From: Deinococcus humi
GTDB lineage: Bacteria > Deinococcota > Deinococci > Deinococcales > Deinococcaceae
Direction of reading: 5' to 3'
NCBI RefSeq assembly: GCF_014201875.1
Contig: NZ_JACHFL010000005.1
Location: 310,001-374,000, forward strand
Length of the DNA: 64,000 nt
The translations under genes were made by a program, and so were the position numbers. Every line of letters starts with the position of its first letter. The first letter of the stretch is position 1. Below the pieces are notes generated by a model. The model saw only the letters and a list, made by a program, of their open reading frames with translations, was not told where the DNA came from and made no database searches. Below, in pieces: positions 27,185 to 36,496 of the stretch.

Positions 27185-29644
27185 CTAATGCCTCCCCAGG
27201 AACGGCGACAGGTAGATGGCGGGCAAGATCAGGATCACCCACACCGCGTCCACGAAGTGCCAGTACAGACTGACCGTGTGCACGGTGGTATGGCGCTCGG
27301 GCGTGAAATAGCCGCGCGCCATCCAGACCAGCACCGCGATCAGCAGCAGCAGCCCGACGATCACGTGCAGCCCGTGCAGACCCAGCAGCGTAAACCACAG
27401 TGAGGCGTAGGCATGGTCGGTGGGCGCGAACTCGGCGTGCGTGAATTCGTAGATCTGCAGCCCCAGGAAGGCCGCGCCCAGCAGGACGGTGGCCAGCGCG
27501 CCGAGCATCGCCCGGCCCCGGTGGCCCTTGCGCAGCCCCCGTCCCGCAAAAACCACCGTGACCGAACTGAGCAGCAGCAGCGCGGTGTTGATCAGCGGCA
27601 GGGTCAGTTCGGGCAGCCTGACGCCGTTCGGTGGCCACACGCTGGCATTGACCTGCAGGTAGTACCACGAGGCCACCAGCGCGCCGAACAGCGCCGTCTC
27701 GGTCAGCACCAGCAGGATCAGCCCCCAGCGCGGCAGGGCGTGTGGATCGCTACGCCGCTGCCCGGCGCCGTGTTCCACCCGTTCCAGGCTGGGCCGCATC
27801 CACAGGAACAGGGCAGAAATCACGCCCAGCCCACCCAGCACCATCAGCCAGCCCTGCATGAGCAGCGCGCCGGTAAAAACCACCGCAATGCTCAGGGCCA
27901 GCCCCAGCGGCTCCAGCGAGTGGCCGGGCAGCGGCACCGGATCCTCCGGGTTGGCGGTCAACAGATCGGTGGACAGGGTCTGGTGGTCCCAGGCGCTCGT
28001 CGGGTCCTGGGCGTCCCACAGCCCCACGCCCAGCCGCTCGGCGTCCCAGATGGGATAGGCCCCGCGCACCAGCGGCAGGGTGCGGAAGTTGTAGGGCGGG
28101 GGCGGCGACGATGTGGCCCACTCCAGCGTTCCCGCCCCCCAGGGATTGTTCCCGGCGCGCTCGCCAGACCTGAGGCTCAGGAAAAAGTTGACGATGAACA
28201 GCAAGACGCCCAGGCCCAGCACAAAGGCCCCAATGGTTTCCACCAGGTTGAAGCTGCCCCAGCCCAGCCCGTCCTGATAGGTGTAGATGCGCCGGGGCAT
28301 GCCCAGCAATCCCTGAAGATGCATGGGGAAGAAGGTGACGTTGAAGGAGAGGAAGATGATCCAGAAATTCCAGCGTCCCAGGCCCTCGCCCAGTATTCGC
28401 CCGGTGATCTTGGGCAGCCAGTAGTACAGCGCGGCGAACAGCGGAAAGACCATGCCACCGATCAGCACGTAGTGGAAGTGCGCCACCACGAAGTAGCTGT
28501 CGGTGACCTGCCGGTCAAAGGCGATCAGGGGGAACATCACCCCGGTCAGCCCACCGATCAGAAAAACGATCAGCGCGCCCACCGCAAACAGCAGCGGCGT
28601 CTTGACGTTGACCCGTCCGGTGATCAGGGTGGACACCCACGCGAACATCTGCAACCCCGCCGGAACACCAATGACAAAGGAGGCGGCGCTGAAAAATGAG
28701 GTTGCCAGTGGTGACAGGCCCACCGCGAACATGTGGTGGACCCACACGCCGAAGCCGATGATGCCGGTCGCCACCGACGCCATCGCCACCAGCACGAAAG
28801 CCACCACGGGACGGCGCGAAAAGGCCGCGATGACCTCGCTGATCAGACCGAAAGCGGGCAGCGCGATGATGTACACGTCAGGATGACCAAACAACCAGAA
28901 CAGGTGCTGCCACAACAGCGGCTGGCCGCCGTAGGCCGGATCGAAGAAATGCCAGCCCAGTTGCCGCTCCAGCGCCAGCAGCAGGTTGGCCGCGTTCAGA
29001 ATCGGCAGCGCGAAGATCGCCGTGAATGACGTGACCAGGATGGTCCAGCAGAACAGCGGGATGCGCGAGACGCTCATGCCCGGCGCACGCAGCTTGAAGA
29101 TGGTCACGATGAAGTTGGCCGCTCCCACCGTGGTGGCGATGCCCAAAAACAGCAGCGAGAGCGTCCAGAAGTCCAGCCCCGGCCCCGGCGAATACTCACG
29201 GGTGCTGAGCGGCGCGTACGAGAACCAGCCCGCGTCGGGCGGACGGCCTACCAGAAAGCTGGCGTACAGGAACAGGCCACCAAGTAAAAAGATCCAGTAG
29301 CTCAGCGCATTAGCACGCGGATAGGCCATGTCGCGCGCGCCGATCAGCAGTGGCACAAAGTAATTTCCAAGCCCGAAGAGGATCGGTGTGGCGAACAGAA
29401 AGATCATGGTGGTGCCGTGCATGGTCAGGGTCTGGTTGTAGGCCTCGGCACTCAGGACATGCAGTTCGGGCGCGGCCAGTTGCAGCCGCATAAGCAGGGC
29501 TTCCAGACCGCCGATCAGAAAGAACAGAAAGGCCGTGAAGATGTAGCGCACGCCCACGACCTTGTGGTCTACCGTGCCGAACCACGCCGAGATCCCCTCG
29601 GGAGCCTCCCAGCGCGCGCTGAGCCGTCCACTTGCTTGTGCCAT
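27185..29644 (-). CDS. ctaD: cytochrome c oxidase subunit I fused to subunit III
   Basis: An 819-aa fusion. Residues 1-550 are subunit I: heme a ligand His76 (TMHGTT), D-channel entry Asp105 (GARDM), CuB ligands His254 and His303/304, cross-linked Tyr258 (GHPDVY) and the heme ligands in VVAHFHYV. A two-helix linker follows, then subunit III from about residue 645 (PRWGLILLVLTETALFGA). Unusual points: the conserved Glu of GHPEV is Asp256, and the K-channel Lys is Gln332 (PAGLQMF, canonical PTGxKxF). The protein is still clearly a heme-copper oxidase. ATG at 29644 with AGAGGT is preferred over the longer frame. Fusions of I and III occur in Thermus-Deinococcus caa3 enzymes. Confidence 0.92.
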   Translation of the reverse strand: MAQASGRLSARWEAPEGISAWFGTVDHKVVGVRYIFTAFLFFLIGGLEALLMRLQLAAPELHVLSAEAYNQTLTMHGTTMIFLFATPILFGLGNYFVPLLIGARDMAYPRANALSYWIFLLGGLFLYASFLVGRPPDAGWFSYAPLSTREYSPGPGLDFWTLSLLFLGIATTVGAANFIVTIFKLRAPGMSVSRIPLFCWTILVTSFTAIFALPILNAANLLLALERQLGWHFFDPAYGGQPLLWQHLFWLFGHPDVYIIALPAFGLISEVIAAFSRRPVVAFVLVAMASVATGIIGFGVWVHHMFAVGLSPLATSFFSAASFVIGVPAGLQMFAWVSTLITGRVNVKTPLLFAVGALIVFLIGGLTGVMFPLIAFDRQVTDSYFVVAHFHYVLIGGMVFPLFAALYYWLPKITGRILGEGLGRWNFWIIFLSFNVTFFPMHLQGLLGMPRRIYTYQDGLGWGSFNLVETIGAFVLGLGVLLFIVNFFLSLRSGERAGNNPWGAGTLEWATSSPPPPYNFRTLPLVRGAYPIWDAERLGVGLWDAQDPTSAWDHQTLSTDLLTANPEDPVPLPGHSLEPLGLALSIAVVFTGALLMQGWLMVLGGLGVISALFLWMRPSLERVEHGAGQRRSDPHALPRWGLILLVLTETALFGALVASWYYLQVNASVWPPNGVRLPELTLPLINTALLLLSSVTVVFAGRGLRKGHRGRAMLGALATVLLGAAFLGLQIYEFTHAEFAPTDHAYASLWFTLLGLHGLHVIVGLLLLIAVLVWMARGYFTPERHTTVHTVSLYWHFVDAVWVILILPAIYLSPFLGRH

Positions 29645-29702
29645 ATCAACCTCTGGGGCGAAGAGTCGGGAGAGGAAAAGTGAGCGGGCGATGGAAGGGC
29701 GG

Positions 29703-30776
29703 CTAGCGCAGCGTTTCCAGATACGCCACCAGCGATTCCAGTTCGCCCGACGACAGGTACATCGGCGGCATCTTGTTGCCCGGCTTGACCGCCTGGGCGT
29801 TGACAATCCAGCCCGACAGGTTGCCCCGGTTGTTGACCAACGTTCCCGCTCCCAGCGCCATGCGCGAGGCGATGTGTGTCAGGTCTGGCCCCAGCCGGCT
29901 GCTGGCGGTGGTGCCGCGAACGGCGTGGCAGTACACGCAGGCCGAGCCCTGGAAGAGCTGTTGACCCTCGAAGGCAGCGGTATTGGCCGTGGGGTTGGGC
30001 GCAGGCTGCCTTTGCCGGGCGGTCCACGCGGCGTAGTCCTGCGCCGAGTCCACCACCACCAAGAACGCCATGTGCGCGTGCTGCGTGCCGCACAGTTCGG
30101 CACACTGGCCCCGGTAGATCCCCACGTGGTCCGCCGTGAAGGTGAGCGTGTTGGTCTGGCCCGGAATCAGGTCGTACTTGGGCGAGAGTTGCGGCACCCA
30201 GAACGAGTGGATCACGTCCGCCGAGGTCAGCTTGAGCTCCACACGCTGCCCCACCGGCACATGGATCTCGTTGGCGGTGGTGAACCCCGCGCCCGGGTAG
30301 AACATCTCCCACCACCACTGGTGGCCGATCACCTCAACGGTCACGGCGGGCCGCTCGGCTTCAGCGGCCACCGTGCGCTCGCTGTAGACATTGACGCCCA
30401 TGACGGTGCTGAGCACCACCGCGGGCACGATGCCGCCCGCGATCAGCACAAAAGTAAACCACTTGCGTTCCTGGGCCTGGGGCAACTGGTCATGCAGGGC
30501 TCCGCCGCGTCTGCGCCGCAGCAGCGCGAACCCGATCAGCGCCAGCACCACCACGAAAACAAGGCCCGCGACACCGAACAGCAGCCAGCTCCACTCCGCT
30601 ACCCGCGCGGCCTCGGGGCCCTGCACGTCGAACATAGACGGGGTAGGCAATGCGCTCAGCCGGGGTAAAGGAGGCCCGCTCCCGGAGGGGGACGCCGCCA
30701 GCGCAGGAGTTAACAGCGCCAGACCAAGAAAGAGAGGGACCATCCAGGCAGGCCGTGAACACACCGTACGCGTCAT
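29703..30776 (-). CDS. ctaC: cytochrome c oxidase subunit II with C-terminal cytochrome c domain (caa3)
   Basis: A 357-aa protein, first gene of the respiratory operon. N-terminal signal/helix, a second helix (65-90) and a third (105-130), then the CuA domain: His190, Cys225, Cys229, His233, Met236 in GQCAELCGTQHAHM. The C-terminal heme domain has Cys280-x2-Cys283-His284 (CVYCH) and a late Met (MPPMYL). The fusion of CuA and cytochrome c defines a caa3 oxidase, where electrons arrive on the fused heme. Start ATG at 30776, preceded by GGGGG and a strong promoter. Confidence 0.95.
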   Translation of the reverse strand: MTRTVCSRPAWMVPLFLGLALLTPALAASPSGSGPPLPRLSALPTPSMFDVQGPEAARVAEWSWLLFGVAGLVFVVVLALIGFALLRRRRGGALHDQLPQAQERKWFTFVLIAGGIVPAVVLSTVMGVNVYSERTVAAEAERPAVTVEVIGHQWWWEMFYPGAGFTTANEIHVPVGQRVELKLTSADVIHSFWVPQLSPKYDLIPGQTNTLTFTADHVGIYRGQCAELCGTQHAHMAFLVVVDSAQDYAAWTARQRQPAPNPTANTAAFEGQQLFQGSACVYCHAVRGTTASSRLGPDLTHIASRMALGAGTLVNNRGNLSGWIVNAQAVKPGNKMPPMYLSSGELESLVAYLETLR

Positions 30777-30811
30777 CTTACCCCCCGCTATTGTCGTGAA
30801 GCGATATAAAG

Positions 30812-30840
30812 AATTTACTGGGAGGGCAGGACGATGTCAA
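30812..30840 (-). promoter_or_regulatory. promoter of the cox-dehydrogenase operon
   Basis: On the minus strand, TTGACA (30835-30840), a 17-base spacer and TAAATT (30812-30817). This is one of the best sigma-70-type matches in the window and gives a leader of about 30 bases before ctaC. Confidence 0.75.
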
Positions 30841-30945
30841 TTGTGAATCTGGCTATTCTTAGACAGGCCAGCACAGGACGGGCGAGCCTTCAAGGCAGAT
30901 GAAATCGGTCAGTCCGCTCATCAGGCACTGAGAACAGAGGCGTCC

Positions 30946-30956
30946 GGTCTAAGACC
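30946..30956. promoter_or_regulatory. palindrome GGTCTAAGACC, possible operator
   Basis: Five-base arms around one central base, 50 bases before the MarR-GNAT start in the region shared with the cox promoter. It could be the regulator's own operator, though MarR sites are usually longer. Confidence 0.3.
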
Positions 30957-31006
30957 ATCATTTGAGGCGACAGCTTCGGATCGAGCTGTGGGAGGAAAAC
31001 ACCGCG

Positions 31007-31966
31007 ATGCCTGCTTATTCCCTGCGTCTCGCACCGTCGCTTTACCGGGTCTTCAGCGCTTTCCGGTGCGAGTTGAGCCGCTTCAACTACGAGAACCAGC
31101 AGCACATCAAGGCGCTGGGCCTCACTCCCCAGCAGTTTTCCCTGCTGCTTGTGCTCGGCGCCGCGGGCGGGGAAGGACTGAGCGTCGGGGAAGCCGCAGA
31201 GCGGTTGCATATTGCCCACAACAGCGTCGTGGAGCTGTCACAGCGCGCCGAGGCGGCGGGTTTGCTGACGCGCATCTCGCAGGGCGGGCGCCGCCAGGGA
31301 ACCCTGTTGTTGTTGACGCAGCACGGCGCAGACCGGCTTGACGAGATTACCGCCAGACTGATCACCGAGCTGGCTGAGGAACGCGAAAGACTCATCGAAA
31401 CCCTCTCGCGCTGGAACATGGTGCTGGCCGCCAGAGGTCTGACCCCACCCACCGCCGCGCCCCAGGCAGAACTGCGGCAGATGGGTCAGCATGAGAAATC
31501 GCTGATCTGGAAGCTGCTCCAGTTGTACCTCGATGAGCTCAGCCTGTCCCGTGGCAGCGTTCCTGGCGAGGACGGCGAATACGACTATCCCACCTTTGAC
31601 CACTACTGGGAAAAGCAGGGCTACGCCGTTTACCTGCTCCAGGTCGAGCAACGTCCGGCAGGCTTCGCCCTGGTCCGACAGCTACAGGACCTCCCAGCGT
31701 GGCATGCCCTGGACGAGTTCTGCGTACTGCGGGCTTACCGGGGTCAGGGCCTGGGCGCGTTTCTGGCAGGTGAGGTGTTGCATGCCCGTCCGGGCCGCTG
31801 GTCGGTGGCACACCTGCGGCAGAACCGGTATGCCTGCCATTTCTGGGACCAGGTGTTGCCCCGTCATGCGGCCCAGCCCCCCACATACCGGGAAGATCCG
31901 GCGCTTCCAGGCCTCTGGCACTTCGAGTTCGAGACGAAGGCGGAGGCGGCGCTTAGCGCTGACTGA
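31007..31966 (+). CDS. MarR regulator fused to a GNAT acetyltransferase
   Basis: A 319-aa two-domain protein. Residues about 10-145 form a MarR winged helix (LTPQQFSLLLVLGAA, then the wing GGRRQGTLLLLTQHG). Residues about 150-315 form a GNAT domain with the acetyl-CoA motif YRGQGLGAFL near 244-252. Start ATG at 31007 follows GGGAGG. It is transcribed divergently from the cox operon across 230 bases, so it may control it or itself. MarR-GNAT fusions are known; the acetylation target here is not. Confidence 0.85.
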   Translation: MPAYSLRLAPSLYRVFSAFRCELSRFNYENQQHIKALGLTPQQFSLLLVLGAAGGEGLSVGEAAERLHIAHNSVVELSQRAEAAGLLTRISQGGRRQGTLLLLTQHGADRLDEITARLITELAEERERLIETLSRWNMVLAARGLTPPTAAPQAELRQMGQHEKSLIWKLLQLYLDELSLSRGSVPGEDGEYDYPTFDHYWEKQGYAVYLLQVEQRPAGFALVRQLQDLPAWHALDEFCVLRAYRGQGLGAFLAGEVLHARPGRWSVAHLRQNRYACHFWDQVLPRHAAQPPTYREDPALPGLWHFEFETKAEAALSAD

Positions 31967-32360
31967 AGGGGAGCTTCAGGGCCGGTGAGGGCGCCGCGTG
32001 CTGGTCCGACTGTTCGCTGAGCAGTTCTTACTAGACGCATTGGGATGACTAAACGTGAGTGAACCTTATCAATACAGCGGTTTTGTGTCTTCGTTTTATA
32101 CCTGAGCAGAGTGCAATCTGCTTCAGAGCTGGTAGAGGGACTCGGCCCAGGATCTACCCCCTTCCTTTATCCGCAAGTTTTTCTACCTTCCCAACCAGGC
32201 AGGTCAAGGCTGCCGTCGCCGTGATTTCTACGTTGGTGGGTTGGGAACTTGCTTGAGTCGGTGACAGGAGATCGCGCAACGAGAATACGTGCGGTTCGTG
32301 TTCCTCCGCGTAGATATAGGTAAGGTTGCAGCAAGTTGCTGGCCTTCAAAATACGGGTTC

Positions 32361-32389
32361 TTGAACGTCCGACAAAGACTCTCTACACT
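32361..32389 (+). promoter_or_regulatory. strong promoter with no well-supported gene
   Basis: TTGAAC (32361-32366), a 17-base spacer, TACACT (32384-32389), and six bases later GTG. This is a textbook sigma-70-type layout and also fits the leaderless pattern. It would drive the weak frame 32396-32605, a small RNA, or a long leader of the flippase gene. Confidence 0.6.
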
Positions 32390-32395
32390 GAACGC

Positions 32396-32605
32396 GTGAC
32401 GGCCCAGACCCCTATCGCCACCATCCCTGCCGTCGTCTGCCACCGGACCCCCACCGCTAAGCAGGGAGTATCTGGTCTGGGTCAAGGACACCACACGAGC
32501 GCACGTGGCTTGAACCTTGCCCCCCTCGCCCAGCGGCTGGGGTGCCTGGAGAATCTGACCCACGAGGCTCAGGTCAAAACAGCGAAATCTGGTGGTGAGG
32601 CTTGA
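32396..32605 (+). CDS. possible leaderless 69-aa reading frame
   Basis: Starts VTAQTPIATIPAVV and ends LTHEAQVKTAKSGGEA. It begins exactly six bases after a strong -10 box. The composition is not clearly protein-like in the middle, and it might be the damaged N-terminus of a transposase. The surrounding 31967-32758 region otherwise shows no gene. Confidence 0.3.
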   Translation: MTAQTPIATIPAVVCHRTPTAKQGVSGLGQGHHTSARGLNLAPLAQRLGCLENLTHEAQVKTAKSGGEA

Positions 32606-32758
32606 GCCGTTGCCAGAGAACGCCTTGAGGCAGCGCAGGCTGGAGCTCAAGGTTGGGCGTCGTTTGATGAACCGGATACCCCACATTGGTCAGGAAGACA
32701 TCTTGACCCCCCATAACATTTGCCGCGCCCCGACCTGGTCGCCCACCTGCCGTAAACC

Positions 32759-34012
32759 ATGACCGAAGCAACCCTCAAGAAAAACAGCCTGTGGATGATG
32801 GGCGGGCAGGCGCTGCGGGCAGGTGTACAACTTCTGTATTTCGTGCTGATCGCCCGCGCCCTGGGAAGCGCGCAATACGGGAGCTTCGTGGCGGTGACCG
32901 CCCTGGTCGCCATCGTCGCGCCTTTTGCCAGCTGGGGCAGCGGCAATCTGCTGATCAAACATACGGTCCGTGACCGCCGGGCTTTTTCTACCTATTGGGG
33001 GGCGGCGGTGGCGACGACGCTCACCACATCACTGGCTCTGACGCTGGTGGTGGTGGCCGTGGCGCAGCTGGCCTTGCCGCCCGGTCTGCCACTGGCCCTG
33101 CTGGTGCTGGTGGCCCTGTCTGACCTGCTTTTTGCCCGACTGATCGATGTTGCTGGCCAGGCTTTCCAGGCGTTTCAGCGGCTGGACAGGACGGCGGCAC
33201 TTCAGCTGCTTCCCGCGTTGGTGAGGCTGGCGGCGGCAGCTCTGCTGTTCGTCCTGCCGGTGTCGAAGACTGCCCTGGTCTGGTCCTCCCTGTTTGTGGT
33301 CAGTACCGCCATTAGTGCCGCCTGCGCCCTGGTCTGGGTTCGCCGTGACCTGGGTTGGGGGCCCCTGTCTATGCGTCCGGTGGTTCGCGAAGCCCGCGAG
33401 GGCGGCGCCTTCGCCCTGAGTCTCAGTGCTCAGAGTATCTATAACGACATCGACAAGATCATGCTCGCCCGTCTGGTCAGCACCGAAGCAGCGGGTATTT
33501 ATGCGGCGGCCTACCGCATTGTCGATACTGCCTTCACGCCCGTCCGCTCGGTCCTTTACGCTGCCTATGCCCGGTTCTTCCAGCGCGGTCAGGCGGGGTT
33601 GAGCGGTAGCACCGCCTTCGCCCTCCAATTGTTGCCGTGGACTGGTGGATACAGCCTGCTGGTCGCTGGCGCGTTGTGGTTGGCCGCCCCCATTCTCCCT
33701 CTCCTGTTTGGGTCTGATTTTGCCGCCACCTCTGAGGTGTTGCGCTGGCTCTCGCCACTGGTGCTTCTCAAGACCCTGCATTACTTTGCCGCCGACGCCT
33801 TGACGGGGGCGGGGTATCAGGGCACGCGTAGCGTGGTTCAGGTGGCTGTGGCTGTACTGAACGGTCTTCTCAACCTGTGGTTGCTGCCCCGCTACGGGTG
33901 GTTGGGAGCGGTGTGGGCAAGTCTGGCAAGTGATTTGCTGCTAGCCCTGGTTCTTTGGGGCATAGTGGGCTTTAAAGCGAGAAAAAGCCCTCATCCAAAG
34001 CAAAATATTTGA
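32759..34012 (+). CDS. polysaccharide flippase (Wzx-like, MOP superfamily)
   Basis: A 417-aa membrane protein with about twelve hydrophobic helices. N-terminal MTEATLKKNSLWMMGGQALR and FVLIARALGSAQYGSFVA are typical of polysaccharide-transport flippases, which move lipid-linked oligosaccharide units across the inner membrane. The conserved ALSLSAQSIYNDIDKIMLAR is the central family motif. Its G+C matches the host. It begins the surface-polysaccharide patch and is followed by an AT-rich GT2. No clear ribosome binding site precedes the ATG. Confidence 0.85.
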   Translation: MTEATLKKNSLWMMGGQALRAGVQLLYFVLIARALGSAQYGSFVAVTALVAIVAPFASWGSGNLLIKHTVRDRRAFSTYWGAAVATTLTTSLALTLVVVAVAQLALPPGLPLALLVLVALSDLLFARLIDVAGQAFQAFQRLDRTAALQLLPALVRLAAAALLFVLPVSKTALVWSSLFVVSTAISAACALVWVRRDLGWGPLSMRPVVREAREGGAFALSLSAQSIYNDIDKIMLARLVSTEAAGIYAAAYRIVDTAFTPVRSVLYAAYARFFQRGQAGLSGSTAFALQLLPWTGGYSLLVAGALWLAAPILPLLFGSDFAATSEVLRWLSPLVLLKTLHYFAADALTGAGYQGTRSVVQVAVAVLNGLLNLWLLPRYGWLGAVWASLASDLLLALVLWGIVGFKARKSPHPKQNI

Positions 34013-34078
34013 AATTGAATGTTCAAGCCTTTGCTACGGTTTCAAGTATTTAATAATTTCTAGTTTGGAGAGATCAAA

Positions 34079-34972
34079 ATGGAATCAGTTGCGATATGTA
34101 TCTGCACATATAAACGCTATGAATCTTTAAGAACCTTACTTGAGAATCTTACTTTGATTGTCAAGCCTGATTCTTATAAAGTAAGTATAATTGTTGTCGA
34201 CAACGATCCGTCTGGGTCTGCTTCCGGCATCCAGGCTGATTTTGAAGAGGTGAAATACTTTCTTGAAACTAATAAGGGCGTCTCTTCTGCAAGAAATAGA
34301 TCTATCGAGGAATCAGGGAAGCTGGGTGCTGATATCATTGCATTTCTGGATGATGATGAAGTTCCTTCCAAAAACTGGCTGATAGATATGCTGGATGCGC
34401 TAAATAATTATAGCGCCGATATTGTAGCTGGTCCGGTTATTGCAGAGCTTCCTGACGATTTGAAGGCATTCTCACCATTTATGGCTCGCAAGCGGCACCC
34501 GACGGGCACACCAATTAAATATTGGGGCGCGGGAAATGTACTCCTGCGCGCCAAAGTATTTCACCAAGTGGGTCTCTTTTCACAAGATTATTCTGAAACA
34601 GGCGGTGAAGATACACAGTTCTCGGCGCGGTGCAGTAAACAAGGCTTACATATGGTGTGGTCAGACACGGCCACTGTCGTTGAACCTACGGATGCTACAC
34701 GAGCCAATCCAAAATGGCTGAATGACCGAGCTTACGCCAACGGGCGAATCATTGCCCGCGTAGAACGCGAGTTGAATATCGGTGATGTCAGGAGGCGGGC
34801 AGTAATCGCGCTTCTGCGTCTGCTGGCGGGAGTCTTGGCATGGCCGATCTCGTTGATAGTGGATCGCATTTTTAGAACACGTTTCTCCCTTCTTTGTTCC
34901 ATGTCCATGAGAAAAGGCCTGGGCATGACAGAAGAAATATTTAAGGGATCTAAGCGCATCTCCAGTGCTTAG
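34079..34972 (+). CDS. family 2 glycosyltransferase
   Basis: A 297-aa inverting glycosyltransferase with a GT-A fold. N-terminal VAICICTYKRYESL, then the DxD-like FLDDDEVPS near residue 100 for metal/nucleotide-sugar binding, and ETGGEDTQFSAR near residue 180 (the catalytic-base region). The C-terminal stretch may associate with the membrane. The start has GGAGA eight bases upstream. The gene is visibly AT-richer than its neighbours, suggesting horizontal transfer. It should add a sugar to a surface glycan. Confidence 0.88.
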   Translation: MESVAICICTYKRYESLRTLLENLTLIVKPDSYKVSIIVVDNDPSGSASGIQADFEEVKYFLETNKGVSSARNRSIEESGKLGADIIAFLDDDEVPSKNWLIDMLDALNNYSADIVAGPVIAELPDDLKAFSPFMARKRHPTGTPIKYWGAGNVLLRAKVFHQVGLFSQDYSETGGEDTQFSARCSKQGLHMVWSDTATVVEPTDATRANPKWLNDRAYANGRIIARVERELNIGDVRRRAVIALLRLLAGVLAWPISLIVDRIFRTRFSLLCSMSMRKGLGMTEEIFKGSKRISSA

Positions 34973-35326
34973 ATCTTCACTCAAAGGGCGGTCATATAAG
35001 CCAAAATGAGGACACAAACACACTTAGCTATGCCCAGAAAGTTTTGACCCGTGACCCATGACCTCTGTAAGAGCTGAGAAGAGGCAGGGCGATTACTCAA
35101 TCGTTCGCCTTGCTTCTGAGCAGAGGCTACGTCAGTCAATTCCAACTCTGGAGTGTGGTCAATTTAATGCTAATTGCGGCCATATCTGCTTCTTATATCC
35201 TGAATATTCGCTGGTCTGTGGTGGCGGGCGATATATGAACACTAAAGACAATGAGATATGAAGGATACATGACTATAGCTTCTATTCTTCCTTTACTTGG
35301 ATAAATGTACATCTAGTCTGCCACTT
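34973..35326. other. convergent gap between GT2 and GT4
   Basis: AT-rich DNA with no credible gene and no strong hairpin-plus-T terminator. A T-run lies near 35334-35341, inside the GT4 3' end. Confidence 0.45.
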
Positions 35327-36496
35327 TTATAGCTTTTTTTTCTGTCTCTGGAGTGCATATTCATATATACTCATTAAGAGCTCTTGATTTCGCTCAGGTG
35401 TATATAAATTCAAATAGGCTTGACGACAGTTCTCACGAAGTTTTGACGAATGCCCTGGAGAAGCTGTCAAAGTCTCAATCTTCTTTATCAGATCTGTGGA
35501 ATCACCGGCGTTGAACAACTCACCAGTCCGGCCGGGTGTAACCAGCTCGGTGAGGCCGCCCATCCTCGCTGCCACGACAGGCGTCCCCTTCGCGAATGCC
35601 TCGATGACAACCCGGCCAAACGGCTCATGCCACTCGGAAGGCACAACCAGAACACTGGCGTCTCCCATCAATTCGTAGGTCTCTGCTAAGGAACGTGGCC
35701 CTAAATACTGAATTCCAGCATTACGGCCTGCCGCACGTTCAATCTCAGGTCCAAGAGGCCCATCGCCTACAATCTTGAGAGGAAGTCTTAACTGCCCTGA
35801 GTCCCAGGCTTTGAGAAGGGTACGAAGACCTTTTTCATCGGTCAATCGCCCAACGTATAAGGCATATTCTCCCCTCCCCTCTCCTACACCGGGATCAGGG
35901 GCAACAACGTTCGGTTTGACGACAATCTGCGTGTCCCCAATACCCGCCTCGACATATTTCTGTTTCACAAATTCGGAAGTGGCGACAAAAAGATCCACCC
36001 GTCGCCGGTACGTTCCTATGAGTTTGTGGGCCGAGACCATCCCTGCGACGACTGCTGAGCCTGCCATACTGCCTCGGTAACAGTGATGCACAATACCAGC
36101 CGTGGGAGCAAAGCGCCCGACGCACAATTCGCAGACGCTTCCATTACGGTATAGCAAACCATTGACACAAGTCATTCTGTAGTTTCGGAGAGCCTGAATG
36201 ACAATAGCACCTGCGCTCTGAGCAGCATAGTAGGCAGCAGGAGAAATCAAGGGAAATGTATTCTGAAAATGCACCACTTCAATATGATTATCTTTAATTA
36301 TTTTGGTGATATTTCGAAAAGAATATGGATTCCAAATGGTATAGGCTGCCGTCCGAGCTATGCCAAGCTTTTGTACCTCACTGCTATGGACTGCGTAGCG
36401 AGTGACATCATGTCCAAATGCGCTGAGTAACCCTGATTCAGCCAAAAAACTCTGATCTTCACCCCCGGGTTGCTGATAATAATTGTGAACCATCAA
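35327..36496 (-). CDS. family 4 glycosyltransferase
   Basis: A 389-aa retaining glycosyltransferase of GT-B fold. N-terminal MVHNYYQQPGGEDQSFLAE is the usual family opening; the C-terminal domain has VGRLTDEKGLRTLLKAW and EPFGRVVIEAFAKGTPVVA with the Glu-x7-Glu nucleotide-sugar motif. This coordinate set uses TTG at 36496. The conserved N-terminus would begin at CTG (36505, giving MRILMVHNYY), with GAGGTGAT six bases upstream, so CTG may be the real start. AT-rich, like GT2, suggesting import as an island. Confidence 0.85.
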   Translation of the reverse strand: MMVHNYYQQPGGEDQSFLAESGLLSAFGHDVTRYAVHSSEVQKLGIARTAAYTIWNPYSFRNITKIIKDNHIEVVHFQNTFPLISPAAYYAAQSAGAIVIQALRNYRMTCVNGLLYRNGSVCELCVGRFAPTAGIVHHCYRGSMAGSAVVAGMVSAHKLIGTYRRRVDLFVATSEFVKQKYVEAGIGDTQIVVKPNVVAPDPGVGEGRGEYALYVGRLTDEKGLRTLLKAWDSGQLRLPLKIVGDGPLGPEIERAAGRNAGIQYLGPRSLAETYELMGDASVLVVPSEWHEPFGRVVIEAFAKGTPVVAARMGGLTELVTPGRTGELFNAGDSTDLIKKIETLTASPGHSSKLRENCRQAYLNLYTPERNQELLMSIYEYALQRQKKKL

